Numbered from the stretch's first letter, positions 36,136-44,936 are shown. The stretch is DNA of 64,000 bases from Lysinibacillus fusiformis (GCF_007362955.1 NZ_CP041696.1:4526001-4590000); one strand, 5' to 3'. The notes: generated from the letters alone by a model not told the origin. Numbers and translations are program-made.

Positions 36136-37266
36136 ATGGAAAAAGAGATAATCAGTTCGAGACAGTTTACAATCATTACCCTTCTCTATTCAATTGGCAC
36201 AGCTATACTAATTATTCCAGCAAGTATTGCAAAAGATGTTAAGCAAGATGCGTGGATCGTAGCAACTGTAGGCGTGCTACTAAGTTTGTTACTAGTAAAA
36301 CTTTTCGTTTCTTTAGGAAAAAAGACACCTAATTTAACCTTTGTGGAAGCTAATGAAAAAATATTAGGAAAATTCTTTGGTAAATTTACATCCATTGGAT
36401 TTATCATACTTACCTTTTTATCTGCAGGTGAATTATTATATTTCATTGGCATTTTCATGAAGACTGAAGTCATGCCGGAGACACCGACCACGGCTTTTGC
36501 ACTTTTATTCAGTTTAATTATCATTTTTGCCACATACTTAGGGATTGAAATCTTTGCACGTTCAGCTGAAATACTGTTTCCCTTGTTTATGTTTATTTTT
36601 ATAGTATTTGTCGTTTGTATTTCTCCAGAAATTAAAATTGAAAATATACAACCTGTATTTGAAGCTTCTTCGAAATCAATACTCCTTAGTATTTTTACAT
36701 TTATGAGTATTTTTTCGTTTCCTATGGTCGTGTTATTAATGATTTTTCCTTCTGTGGTCAATGTGCAAAAATCAGCTCAAAAGGGATTTTACATAGGCGC
36801 GATTGTTGGTGGCATAGTATTAATTATTATTATTGCTCTCTCAATTCTTGTACTTGGTGCATCAAATACATCTCAACGTGCCTTTCCAAGTTACGCATTG
36901 GCGCAAAGGATATCTATAGGGAATTTTTTACAAAGAATTGAAATTATTATGGCTTTTATGTGGATTACCTCCATTTATATTAGAACATTTATCTATTTTT
37001 ATGCATCTGTAATTGGCATTGCCCAAATACTGAAAATCAAAGATCATCGACCGCTAATTTTACCGCTTGGTATGATTTTCATTGTACTTTCTCAAATTGT
37101 ACATCCAAATATTGTTCATTCTAATAATTACAATAAGGAAATATGGCCAATTTTTTCATCAGTGTTCGCAATTTTCTTACCTTTACTATTACTTTTTGTC
37201 GCTAAATTACGAAAAATTAAAGGGCAAGAAACCGAAAGTCAATCGAAAAGTGAAAATACATCATAA
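36136..37266 (+). CDS. Spore germinant receptor B subunit (GerB family)
   Basis: About 376 residues, ten membrane segments, of the GerAB/amino-acid-permease-like family. The start MEKEIISSRQFTIITLLYSIGTAIL and the SAGELLYFIGIFMKTEVMPETP stretch are typical. It is thought to hold the germinant-binding site. The ATG at 36136 has GGAAGGG 9 bases upstream; a TTG two codons earlier is less likely. Last gene of the operon, followed by a terminator at 37363-37404. Confidence 0.9.
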   Translation: MEKEIISSRQFTIITLLYSIGTAILIIPASIAKDVKQDAWIVATVGVLLSLLLVKLFVSLGKKTPNLTFVEANEKILGKFFGKFTSIGFIILTFLSAGELLYFIGIFMKTEVMPETPTTAFALLFSLIIIFATYLGIEIFARSAEILFPLFMFIFIVFVVCISPEIKIENIQPVFEASSKSILLSIFTFMSIFSFPMVVLLMIFPSVVNVQKSAQKGFYIGAIVGGIVLIIIIALSILVLGASNTSQRAFPSYALAQRISIGNFLQRIEIIMAFMWITSIYIRTFIYFYASVIGIAQILKIKDHRPLILPLGMIFIVLSQIVHPNIVHSNNYNKEIWPIFSSVFAIFLPLLLLFVAKLRKIKGQETESQSKSENTS

Positions 37267-37362
37267 ATTGCCTTCACAATTCTGTAGAGCGTTACAACAT
37301 GCGTGTTTCTGCTGTCATTGCAGTTGTTTATGCACTATAAAGCGATAATAGAATAGCAATAT

Positions 37363-37404
37363 GAAAAGCCCAATTCCTCAACAATTGAGAAATTAGGCTA
37401 TTTT
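37363..37404. terminator. Bidirectional terminator between ger operon and metA
   Basis: AGCCcAATTcCTCAA pairs with TTGAGaAATTaGGCT, with A-rich DNA on the left and ATTTTTTAG on the right, so it can stop the ger operon and the convergent metA transcript. Confidence 0.82.
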
Positions 37405-37430
37405 TTAGTATTCCGTTGCGTTTACTAACA

Positions 37431-38369
37431 TCAAATATGAAATTCGATATGGTCTTCTGCAAAATCCCATTCATACGGTGTTTCTTGGTAAACATAGTAA
37501 TTTAACCAGTTTGAGAATAGCAAATGCGTGTGAGCCCGCCATGTATTCATCGGTTCATTTGATGGGTTATCATTTGGAAAATAATTAACTGGTACTGCAA
37601 TATCCAATCCTTTAGCTACGTCACGACTATATTCGTCTGCTAGTGTTGTGGCATCATATTCAAGATGTCCTGTAATCATAATATTTTTATTATCTTTTGA
37701 TTGGACAATAAAGACGCCCGCTTCTTCAGAATACGATAGTAAGCGTAAATCTGGATGATTGCGCACTTCTTCAATTGATACGGAAGTATAACGTGAATGT
37801 GGCGCTGTAAATAAATCGCTAAATCCACGAACTAAATCCACCGTTAAATCAGTAATCACATGCGAATATACGCCCGAGCATTTTTCGGGTAATTCAAATT
37901 TACCTATACCGTAATGGTGATAGAGTGCCGCCTGGGCACCCCAACAGATGTGCATCACAGATGTCACGTTTTTCTTAGACCAATCCATGATTTCTGATAT
38001 TTCTTGCCAATAATTTACGTCTTCAAATGCCATTTTTTCAACAGGAGCTCCTGTAATAATCATGCCATCAAAACGACGGTGACGCACTTCTTGAAAGGTT
38101 GAATAGAATAATTGCAAATGTGATTTACTGACATTCTTTGACTCGTGAGTTGCTGTATTTAAAAACGTAATATTAACTTGCAAAGGTGTATTTCCTAGTA
38201 AACGCAGTAATTGAAGCTCTGTTTTTTCTTTTTCTGGCATCAAATTAAAAATTAAAATGTTTAACGGACGAATTTGTTGTGTTTTTGCTCGGTCCTCTTC
38301 CATAACGAAGATTTTTTCCTCACGTAAATGTTCTCCAGCTGGTAAGTTTTTCGGAATATTAATTGGCAT
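37431..38369 (-). CDS. metA: Homoserine O-acyltransferase MetA (acetyl-CoA type predicted)
   Basis: 312 residues, normal for MetA. The nucleophile is C142 in HICWGAQAA, with the catalytic His and Glu further on (SRYTSV region and GHLEYD). Residue 111 is Glu (TGAPVEK). Work on Bacillus cereus and E. coli MetA showed that Glu111 goes with acetyl-CoA and Gly111 with succinyl-CoA, so this protein should make O-acetylhomoserine despite the common 'succinyltransferase' name. It starts methionine synthesis and is controlled by a SAM-I riboswitch in its leader. Confidence 0.93.
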   Translation of the reverse strand: MPINIPKNLPAGEHLREEKIFVMEEDRAKTQQIRPLNILIFNLMPEKEKTELQLLRLLGNTPLQVNITFLNTATHESKNVSKSHLQLFYSTFQEVRHRRFDGMIITGAPVEKMAFEDVNYWQEISEIMDWSKKNVTSVMHICWGAQAALYHHYGIGKFELPEKCSGVYSHVITDLTVDLVRGFSDLFTAPHSRYTSVSIEEVRNHPDLRLLSYSEEAGVFIVQSKDNKNIMITGHLEYDATTLADEYSRDVAKGLDIAVPVNYFPNDNPSNEPMNTWRAHTHLLFSNWLNYYVYQETPYEWDFAEDHIEFHI

Positions 38370-38419
38370 GTTACATTCCCCTTTTCATTTATTTTTTTCT
38401 CTGTATGTAAAAATCAAAA

Positions 38420-38457
38420 AATCCCCCTCATTCCATACGAGAAAGAATGAGAAGGAT
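38420..38457 (-). terminator. SAM riboswitch terminator
   Basis: On the minus strand ATCCTTCTCATTC pairs with GAATGAGGGGGAT, followed by a T-run, between the S-box aptamer and metA. Confidence 0.85.
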
Positions 38458-38473
38458 ATTTATCACGTCCACT

Positions 38474-38579
38474 CTTATCTCTCAAAGGAAAAATCCTTTG
38501 CTGGAAGTAGCACCTTTCTAACTAAGTTAGAGGTTGCTGAAGCGTCATAGGGCCAAATCCCTCAGCTTCTCTTGATAAG
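38474..38579 (-). ncRNA. SAM-I riboswitch (S-box) of metA
   Basis: The minus strand reads CTTATCAAGAGAAGCTGAGGG, GCCCTATGACGCTTCAGCAACC, GGTGCTACTTCCAGCAAA and closes with GAGAGATAAG, all invariant S-box blocks. P1 pairs CTTATC with GATAAG. With SAM bound the downstream terminator forms and metA is off. Confidence 0.96.
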
Positions 38580-39052
38580 ATTATTTAATTAAAGAGAATT
38601 GTACCATGAACATTTAAGAATTTCAACAATACATAGAATATTTCGTTTATATGTTTTTGAAATGGTTGTAATTTATATTATGTGTAATAGTAAACTTAAT
38701 AGGGTGTTTTATGTAATTAACGATACTATTTTTCACGGGCCTTTGTCACTTTTGGCGATTATTTGCACAATATATGCGCATGGCGTTGCCTATATGCATA
38801 ATAAATGAACAGAATTTCCATACTTGCTTTCAATACAATGGGCTTTATAGCATTTTTGCTATGTTTGTCAGTTATTTTAATGTACCAGCTGCTAAATGTT
38901 TTCCCAGATACGTTAAATTTTTTGTGATTGTGCTCATACTATCATTACCCTATTGGACAACACTCATTTTAGCTTTTTGGCATATGTGATAATTGATAAT
39001 AGCTACCACGTATGAATTATGTTAAGATATACCTTATGTAACAGAGAGGAAC
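38580..39052. other. Intergenic region between metA leader and GIY-YIG gene
   Basis: About 470 bases. Open frames on the plus strand at 38599-38808 and 38774-38989 have no ribosome site. A 40-residue hydrophobic frame from 38805 to 38927 (MNRISILAFNTMGFIAFLL...) resembles a membrane peptide, and a hydrophobic stretch in another frame follows it (to 38989), so it may be a frameshifted relic. I do not support a functional gene here. Confidence 0.4.
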
Positions 39053-39436
39053 GTGAATATTTTGATTAAAATTGAACTACCAAAACCAGATTTAGTAATT
39101 CGTCAGCGCGAGCAAGTGTTAAAACCAGGTGACGTGCCAATCACGCCTTACCATGGATTTATCGACTTCCATAAAATCACACGCGAAAATGGCGGCATTT
39201 TCTTTTTCTACAATGAGAAAAACGAACTTTTATACGTAGGAAAAGCACGTAAAATTCGTCAACGTATTAAAAAACACTTTGAAGATAATGTATCTCCTAT
39301 GAAAAAATACCGCGATGAAATTTTCAAAATTGAAGTATACGAAATTGAAGATCCAATGGAACGTGAAATTTACGAAACATATGCCATTAACACTTTCCGT
39401 GCAAAATACAACCTTGATAAAGTGTTTTTTGAATAA
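39053..39436 (+). CDS. GIY-YIG nuclease-domain protein
   Basis: 127 residues. The central part, GGIFFFYNEKNELLYVGKA-type sequence followed by KIRQRIKKHF, is the GIY-YIG fold seen in the UvrC N-terminus, with the first motif degenerate (FFF in place of GIY/VYY). The downstream catalytic Glu may be in DPMEREIYE. No DNA-binding domain is attached. Family members cut DNA, but the degenerate motif makes activity uncertain. The start used is GTG at 39053 behind AGAGAGG; a TTG at 39062 is an alternative. It is monocistronic. Confidence 0.78.
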   Translation: MNILIKIELPKPDLVIRQREQVLKPGDVPITPYHGFIDFHKITRENGGIFFFYNEKNELLYVGKARKIRQRIKKHFEDNVSPMKKYRDEIFKIEVYEIEDPMEREIYETYAINTFRAKYNLDKVFFE

Positions 39437-39444
39437 AAAAATTA

Positions 39445-39668
39445 GAGGCTGGAACAAAAGAGAAAAAGTGTTAGATTGACTGCTGTCGATCTAACACTTT
39501 TTTGCTGTAAGCGTTGATGTCGCTTCGGCGGACACTTTCGGGGGCGTGACGCCGCCTTCGCTACCATCAACTAGTGCTCTCTTCTAAATTTCCCTTCATT
39601 TTAGATAGCAAAAATTTAATAACGCCTTTACTCCTCTTTCTTAAAATTTAAAGTTTTGTCCCAGCCTC
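39445..39668. repeat. Long structured 'GAGGCTGG' intergenic repeat
   Basis: GAGGCTGGAACAAAA (39445-39459) is matched by TTTTGTCCCAGCCTC (39654-39668), making 15-bp near-perfect inverted ends about 220 bp apart. Inside lie a terminator-like hairpin (AAAAAGTGTTAGAT with its complement, then TTTTTTG) and a nested hairpin TTGATG...GGCGG / CCGCC...CATCAA. The 'gaggctgggacaaaa' sequence is a widespread intergenic motif in Firmicutes. The first hairpin probably terminates the GIY-YIG gene. No reading frame inside. Confidence 0.75.
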
Positions 39669-39759
39669 CCTTTCTACTATTACAGAGGTCTCAGGCTTTT
39701 TTGTACGAGAGGATTATGTTAATAAGCCTTAATAAATAATGAATTGCTTTCATGTAACA

Positions 39760-40197
39760 CTATTGATTATTACCAATGTCTGTATATTCAATGATTTTCT
39801 TCTTCATTTTTTTTACTTCCGATTGACTATGTAAATAAAATAACAGCCAAACCAGTACAAACAGTAATACACTAAATAGGAGCAATAGTATCGTTATTTT
39901 TATAGAGAATGTTGGAATCCATTTTAAAGTAAAGGCAACAACTATAAAGATACTTATAGCTATAAAAAAATGACTAGCACTTTGTTGTAAGAATGTTAAA
40001 CGTTCTATTCTATAGAAGTGTGAAGGGAGTATACAAGCAATTCCAACAATAACTGACCCTAATACTTGTTGTGGAAAATTAGACATTACAGCTTCTAAAA
40101 ACAAATCCCCGTTAATCCAATATCCAATAAGATTAACCGTAACAAAAACTGTACATCCCATACTTATACCGAACCCTATACTTTTGAAAATGTTCAT
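39760..40197 (-). CDS. DUF3021 membrane protein
   Basis: 145 residues with four membrane helices: about 8-28, 40-60, 72-92 and 98-122. The start MNIFKSIGFGISMGCTVF and overall topology match DUF3021 proteins, which are nearly always encoded just after a LytTR regulator and are thought to hold it in check at the membrane. Here the LytTR gene ends 4 bases upstream. Function is inferred from that pairing. Confidence 0.78.
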   Translation of the reverse strand: MNIFKSIGFGISMGCTVFVTVNLIGYWINGDLFLEAVMSNFPQQVLGSVIVGIACILPSHFYRIERLTFLQQSASHFFIAISIFIVVAFTLKWIPTFSIKITILLLLFSVLLFVLVWLLFYLHSQSEVKKMKKKIIEYTDIGNNQ

Positions 40198-40201
40198 GTA
40201 A

Positions 40202-40651
40202 CTATACCCCCAAACGCTCTTTAAATGTTTTTTTATAATTACGAGAAATTACTTCTTTTATTCCTAAAATAAGCTCAATTTCCATCGTTCCATTAAATGA
40301 AGCTTCAATATTTCTGATTTTTCTAGGATTTATTATTGCAGATTTAGAAATCCGTATAAAATCATTACCTAGCTGCTGTTCTAACTCGTATAAAGGTTTA
40401 TTCATAATAACACGATTACCATCGTCGCTATATAGTACTAATTCTTTTCCTTCCGTTCTAATTACAATTACAGAATTAGGTTCGATAATATGTACTTTAT
40501 TGTTTGCTGTCCCTGTTAAAATTTGTTCTTTTTCTTGTTGTAAGAGTGAGATTGCGGCCTGTATCGTTGGTGTTAATTTAGACACGCAGATTGTTATATA
40601 GGGTTCAGCTATTTGTGTATCAATTTTTATTTCTATCTTCATCTTTATCAC
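40202..40651 (-). CDS. LytTR-domain transcriptional regulator
   Basis: 149 residues. The C-terminal half is a LytTR DNA-binding domain: YELEQQLGNDFIRISKSAI, then INPRKIRNIE and ISRNYKKTFKERLG. The N-terminal 50 residues lack a response-regulator receiver, so it is a stand-alone LytTR of the kind coupled to DUF3021 inhibitors. It probably controls its own operon and perhaps the divergent CPBP protease gene 180 bases away. An AGGGAGGG site precedes the start. Confidence 0.88.
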   Translation of the reverse strand: MIKMKIEIKIDTQIAEPYITICVSKLTPTIQAAISLLQQEKEQILTGTANNKVHIIEPNSVIVIRTEGKELVLYSDDGNRVIMNKPLYELEQQLGNDFIRISKSAIINPRKIRNIEASFNGTMEIELILGIKEVISRNYKKTFKERLGV

Positions 40652-40831
40652 CCCTCCCTAAAAATATAGCATATATTACAATTTGAATAATGCAGGTTGT
40701 TTGAAATAAAAAGCATTTCACCTAACTATAAAGGCATGTTACTCCTAAAGTATTGTTGCTAAACTTTTTTGTCGTTATATTGGGCTTTCACAAAAGTAAT
40801 TTAAACAATATAACTCTAGGAGGCAGTTTGA

Positions 40832-41461
40832 ATGAAGGAGATAGCAACGCTAAAAGAGCGAATACTAACGGGATGGATATTAGTAAGCATATCCAGTATG
40901 CTTTCAGTAAGTATTATTTTTTGGTATATAAATAATCCTAGGAGGTTTATTGAGAAAGGATTAGGATATTCATCAGAAATGTTACTTAATTTACCCATGT
41001 GGTTTTTCACTTTTACAATTTTTATAGGGTATATTTTCTATACAATGATTGCAATTCCGTTTGTGAAAAGTCATTTATTAAAATTTTCTTGGCTTAAATT
41101 AATTGGTATATGGGCTGCTATTGTAACTGGAATAGTTGAAGAAATTATTTTTAGACATTTGCTCATGGATTACTTATTATCTATTGAATTTTCAAGTCTT
41201 TCACAAGTGTTAATATCAGGAATTGCTTTTGGAATTGCTCATGGTGCGTGGGTATTATTGCGAGGAGAAATAAAGATTGCGCTTCCAGTAATTCTTTCAA
41301 CTACAATCTTAGGTTGTCTTCTTGCTATGTTATATATTTATACTGGAAGGAGTACCTTTGCCCCAATTATAGCCCATATTTTAATCAATATGGTAATAGA
41401 GCCTTGGTTGATGTTATCAGCCATTTCAGGAAGATGGAAAATAAATAAAAGTTTAAATTAA
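40832..41461 (+). CDS. CPBP-family intramembrane metalloprotease
   Basis: 209 residues, about six membrane segments. The Abi/CAAX-protease motifs are intact: E103-E104 with R108 in GIVEEIIFRH, H137 in GIAFGIAHGAW and H182 in PIIAHILIN. Members process peptides or prenylated proteins, and bacterial ones are often linked to bacteriocin self-immunity. The ATG follows TAGGAGGCAG. It is divergent from a LytTR-DUF3021 pair, a combination common around peptide-signalling or bacteriocin loci, although no precursor peptide was found here. Confidence 0.87.
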   Translation: MKEIATLKERILTGWILVSISSMLSVSIIFWYINNPRRFIEKGLGYSSEMLLNLPMWFFTFTIFIGYIFYTMIAIPFVKSHLLKFSWLKLIGIWAAIVTGIVEEIIFRHLLMDYLLSIEFSSLSQVLISGIAFGIAHGAWVLLRGEIKIALPVILSTTILGCLLAMLYIYTGRSTFAPIIAHILINMVIEPWLMLSAISGRWKINKSLN

Positions 41462-41561
41462 TATCTGGGAGCTATGATGAATTATTCGCCTCTCGAAATT
41501 AAATAACTTTATTATCCTTTAACGAACATAATATAGTTTTTTTTATACAACTTTAAAATCG

Positions 41562-41587
41562 CCTATGTATAAATTAGATAGGCGATA
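41562..41587 (+). terminator. Terminator after the CPBP gene
   Basis: Hairpin CGCCTAT / ATAGGCG about 100 bases past the stop with an A-rich left side and ATACTTGTCTTT after it; a moderate terminator. Confidence 0.55.
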
Positions 41588-41690
41588 CTTGTCTTTCTAA
41601 GTGTAAAATAAATGCATTTATTATTCACGTATAGCAGGTAGTGGCAACATTCAATGGTGAACATTTTGCTCATTTATCATTTCTAAATAA

Positions 41691-41723
41691 GCAACGCCGT
41701 AGATTTAACATTTACGGCGTTGC
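41691..41723. terminator. Terminator of panF
   Basis: GCAACGCCGTA pairs perfectly with TACGGCGTTGC across a 10-base loop, immediately after the minus-strand panF stop at 41727. Confidence 0.75.
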
Positions 41724-41726
41724 TTA

Positions 41727-43172
41727 CTAAATAAATAGTTTTTCATTTTTGAATTTATGTGCTGTACATAGACTAGCGACAACAAAGACAATGAATGAGG
41801 CGATAATTGGAATCGTCACGGTATGCATACCAAACATGGACGGATTAAAACGGTCAATGACAATATACAAAGTCATACCAGTAATCATCGAGGCAATTGC
41901 CCCATATTTGTTTGCCTTTTTCCAATAAAGCCCAAGCACTACTGACCAAATAAAGACAGCTTCTAATCCCCCAAAGGCAAATAAATTTAACCATACAAGT
42001 AAATCTGGTGGATTTAAAGCAAATACCACTACAGCTAAACCAATTACCGTTGTAACTATAAAGCTAGCACGTTTAATTTCTGCATCACTTGCAGTTGGTT
42101 TCACATAGTTTAAATAAATATCCTTTACAACAGTTGAGCTGACTAGCATCAGTAAAGCATTGACTGTAGACATCGTTGCCGCCATTGGAGCTGCCAACAC
42201 AATGCCCGCTAGAAACGGCGGTAATACCTTTAGCGTAAGAAGTGGCATTACCTTATCGCCAATTTCGATACCCGGTATGACTGGTCGTGCTAAGACACCA
42301 ATTAAATGCATACCAAACATTATCGTCCCTATGGCAATAGTGCCAATAATAATTGCTAAATGCATGCTTTTTGAATCTTTATAGCTCATGGCGCGTACCG
42401 CAATTTGCGGGAGCCCAACGACTCCGACCCCAATTAAAATCCAAAATGTAGAAACGTATAATGGCGTTAACTCACCTTCTGCTCCAAAGGGTGACACAAG
42501 TTTGGGATTTTCAGCGACAAGAGATGCCATAATATTGTCAATGCCACCACCTGCGATGATTGTCCCAATAAGTAAGATCACAGTCCCTATAACCATTATG
42601 GAACCTTGTACCGTATCGGTTAACGCCACCGCTCGGAAACCACCTATAATCACATAAACTAAAACAGAAACCGCAAAAATAAAAAGTGCTGCTGTGTAGT
42701 TGAGACCAGTTAGCGATTCGATTAAACGTGCACCACCAACCCACTGTGCCATCATTGCAGAAAATAAAAAGACGATAATACTAATAGCAGATAAAATAAC
42801 GATGACATGGCTTTTATAGCGTTCGCGTAAAAAATCAATTAACGTAATCGCTTGATAACGTCTTGCGATAATGGCAAATTTCTTCCCTAATATCATCAAA
42901 ACAAAATAACCTGCTGGTAATTGCGCCATCGCCAGTAGTACCCAGCCAAGGCCTTTATTGTACGCCACACCTGGTCCGCCGATGAAACTACTTGCACTAC
43001 CATATGTGGCTATCATTGTCATCGCGAGGATGAAGCCACCCATTTCACGACCACCTAGGAAATACTCTTGCAAGAATGAGTTAGATGAACGTACATGCTT
43101 ATTCGACCATATCCCTATACCAAAAATGATCACTAAAAATAGTATAAGTGGAAAAATGACTTGCCAATGCAT
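41727..43172 (-). CDS. panF: Sodium/pantothenate symporter
   Basis: 481 residues, SSS family with 13 membrane helices. It contains SSFIGGPGVAYNKGLGWVLLA and AVRAMSYKDSKSMHLA, as in PanF. The partner gene upstream encodes a YhdT-like protein, the same pairing as yhdT-panF in E. coli, which supports pantothenate uptake over proline or other SSS substrates. The start overlaps the partner's stop by one base. Its sequence is distinct from the ActP-like pair elsewhere in the window. Confidence 0.88.
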   Translation of the reverse strand: MHWQVIFPLILFLVIIFGIGIWSNKHVRSSNSFLQEYFLGGREMGGFILAMTMIATYGSASSFIGGPGVAYNKGLGWVLLAMAQLPAGYFVLMILGKKFAIIARRYQAITLIDFLRERYKSHVIVILSAISIIVFLFSAMMAQWVGGARLIESLTGLNYTAALFIFAVSVLVYVIIGGFRAVALTDTVQGSIMVIGTVILLIGTIIAGGGIDNIMASLVAENPKLVSPFGAEGELTPLYVSTFWILIGVGVVGLPQIAVRAMSYKDSKSMHLAIIIGTIAIGTIMFGMHLIGVLARPVIPGIEIGDKVMPLLTLKVLPPFLAGIVLAAPMAATMSTVNALLMLVSSTVVKDIYLNYVKPTASDAEIKRASFIVTTVIGLAVVVFALNPPDLLVWLNLFAFGGLEAVFIWSVVLGLYWKKANKYGAIASMITGMTLYIVIDRFNPSMFGMHTVTIPIIASFIVFVVASLCTAHKFKNEKLFI

Positions 43173-43435
43173 TACTTTTCCACCTCCTCATCATTAAATG
43201 GTACCTCTTTGAAAAAGAGTTTCATGACAATCCAGATTAGCACAATCATAAAGACAGTCCCAGCCATACAGCTGTAGAAAAACCAAGCCGGGAATCCCAA
43301 AACATAGGAATAACTAGCTGGATCTCCAGTACCCAGCCCATAAGCAAAGCCGTACCAAATAGCAAAATTGACAATGACGAGTGCAATGCCAATGAGCGCC
43401 TCTCGATGCGCAATTTTAAATCGTTGATCTTTCAA
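43172..43435 (-). CDS. yhdT: YhdT-like (DUF997) membrane protein
   Basis: 87 residues with two membrane helices and a conserved YGFAYGLGTGDPASYSYVLGFPAWF segment. DUF997/YhdT proteins are encoded directly before panF in many bacteria and probably assist or regulate the symporter, by analogy with DUF485-ActP pairs. The coupling by a one-base overlap fits. No enzymatic motif. Confidence 0.85.
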   Translation of the reverse strand: MKDQRFKIAHREALIGIALVIVNFAIWYGFAYGLGTGDPASYSYVLGFPAWFFYSCMAGTVFMIVLIWIVMKLFFKEVPFNDEEVEK

Positions 43436-43519
43436 AATTATATCCCCCTAACCTACTCTATTTTACTGATATGCACGTATTATGGGAAGCTTTGCGTAGA
43501 AATAGAGGAAAATAAAAAA

Positions 43520-43541
43520 CGAGTAGTATATATACTACTCG
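43520..43541. terminator. Perfect 22-bp palindrome, likely terminator
   Basis: CGAGTAGTATATATACTACTCG is fully self-complementary; on the minus strand it is followed by TTTTTTATTTT. It lies 100 bases past the DinB stop and 85 bases before yhdT, so it probably ends the DinB transcript. Confidence 0.7.
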
Positions 43542-43641
43542 CTTAATTTGCTCTATTGTTATTTTGCTTTGACAATTGAGGTATTTGAAATCATTTACAA
43601 ACAGATGCAAATTCGCCTTGCAATCTTAATTCGTCGAATAT

Positions 43642-44157
43642 TTAGTGCTCCACATCTAAAAGTATTTTTATCTCTTTTATTTGTGCTATATGTCGTTGTT
43701 CATGCAAATAGATTTGCTCAATCCATAGATCAAGAGGCAGTTCACCCAAAGCAGGATGCTTCACTGATTTTTCCGCCAATATAGAGGCGTCTTCTATGGA
43801 GCTAAGAAGGGTCATCAATTTGTTTCTCGAATCGTTTAATAAATCGATAATTCGCTGAACTTTAAATGGTTCTACATCGGGTTCAACAATTTTTGGCGCA
43901 TTGATCTTCTTCGTTCTATCCAATAAGAACAACTGTATTTCTTTACGTTCTTTTTGAGTGCTATCACCCGCTTTTAAGCCCCATGCAATAGCCTTTATAG
44001 AGGCTTGTTCTACTAAAAATAAATGATGGCAGACTTGTGCGATACTCCATATATTCATTTCAGGCTTACGATTTAATTGAGCATCACTTAATAAAGTAAT
44101 CTCAGTTACTAGGTTATTTCTCGTTTCATACAGATTGTCATTGACTAATTGATGCAT
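43642..44157 (-). CDS. DinB-family putative metal-dependent enzyme
   Basis: 171 residues, four-helix bundle of the DinB/YfiT superfamily. Candidate metal ligands are H44/H45 in IAQVCHHLFLVE and H152 and H156 in YLHEQRHIAQIKE, the usual three-His pattern. Some members are bacillithiol or mycothiol transferases, but no specific activity can be read. Monocistronic, with a palindromic terminator downstream. Confidence 0.82.
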   Translation of the reverse strand: MHQLVNDNLYETRNNLVTEITLLSDAQLNRKPEMNIWSIAQVCHHLFLVEQASIKAIAWGLKAGDSTQKERKEIQLFLLDRTKKINAPKIVEPDVEPFKVQRIIDLLNDSRNKLMTLLSSIEDASILAEKSVKHPALGELPLDLWIEQIYLHEQRHIAQIKEIKILLDVEH

Positions 44158-44402
44158 GTGATTTCTCCCTTCGCTAGAAAATGCGTATTTAAAATCCTAT
44201 ACTGTATATATTCTTTACGATGAAGAATTATCCTTGTTCTGTTATCCTTCAATCCATGAGGTTGTTTAAAAAGCATGAGTGAAATAGAGTTTCCATTCCA
44301 TCTTTTTAATGATAACTCGAAAAACTGCTTGTGGTTTAGATATATAAACAATGTGTCTACTAAAATTTTTACAGATTCAAATTGGATATCAAGAGGTGGA
44401 AC

Positions 44403-44546
44403 ATGAAAAAAATTTGATTTTTTATCGCAATGCTGCTTATACTTTCTTTTTATCAAAAATATCCTTTGCCTGATGCATTAATGCATGCAGTTATATTTAC
44501 AATTGTTTGTATAGTTGTGCATACTTTATCAGAGAAAATAAAATAA
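44403..44546 (+). pseudogene. Small membrane peptide gene with in-frame TGA
   Basis: AGAGGTGG stands 3 bases before ATG at 44403, opening MKKI, then TGA at codon 5, then FFIAMLLILSFYQKYPLPD and on to TAA at 44546. Read through, it would be a 46-47-residue peptide with two hydrophobic segments. TGG to TGA at a Trp codon is the simplest explanation. Either a fresh pseudogene, a sequence error, or translation starts at the internal ATG (codon 10) without a ribosome site. Not recognised. Confidence 0.45.
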
Positions 44547-44681
44547 TTTTCTGTATCAATTTTGCTTTGTATATAGAGCATTTAATTTAACATAGTAACA
44601 AGTATCAAACTAGCATTAGCGCTAATGCCGATATTTAGCTTAAAAATTTTATAACTTTATAACTTGTTTAAATAACTATTA

Positions 44682-44717
44682 AACCACCTACAAGTTAAAC
44701 AAGTAGGTGGTTACTTT
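44682..44717 (+). terminator. Terminator downstream of the small peptide gene
   Basis: AACCACCTAC pairs perfectly with GTAGGTGGTT, followed by ACTTTTTA. Confidence 0.75.
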
Positions 44718-44936
44718 TTATAAATGTAAAATTAAACCAATTTATTATTTCTGCACAGTCCCGCTTCCTGAATCTTAGAATCCTTCGGCACAACATATGG
44801 TTGTGCTGGCACGCTATATTCGCTGCAACATGTTTGTTCTTTAGATACGCGATTTCTTTGGGTGGAAACATCTTATTTTATTTATCCGATTCCAAGTTGA
44901 AGCAGAGCGATTTAAACTGTTTGTCTGAGCCATGAC

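Larger units (their letters stand above)
44158..44936. other. Gene-poor region with relics
   Basis: About 780 bases between the DinB gene and the acyl-CoA ligase. It holds a small plus-strand peptide gene interrupted by a stop (44403-44546), a terminator at 44682-44712, and a minus-strand frame without a start codon (44732-44868, reading ...SVPAQPYVVPKDSKIQEAGLC). That frame looks coding-like but is unrecognised. A minus-strand frame at 44145-44456 has no ribosome site or recognisable features. Confidence 0.5.

Noticed and set aside
38599..38989. Plus-strand open frames suggesting small membrane proteins
   Set aside because: No ribosome site, overlapping frames, and hydrophobic stretches spread over different frames; at most a relic.
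41727..43435. Idea that panF is a third ActP-like acetate symporter
   Set aside because: Its partner is a YhdT-like DUF997 gene and its sequence is closer to PanF than to the two ActP-like copies.
44145..44456. 103-codon minus-strand open frame beyond the DinB gene
   Set aside because: No ribosome site, no recognisable domain, and it overlaps the plus-strand small peptide gene that has a good ribosome site.
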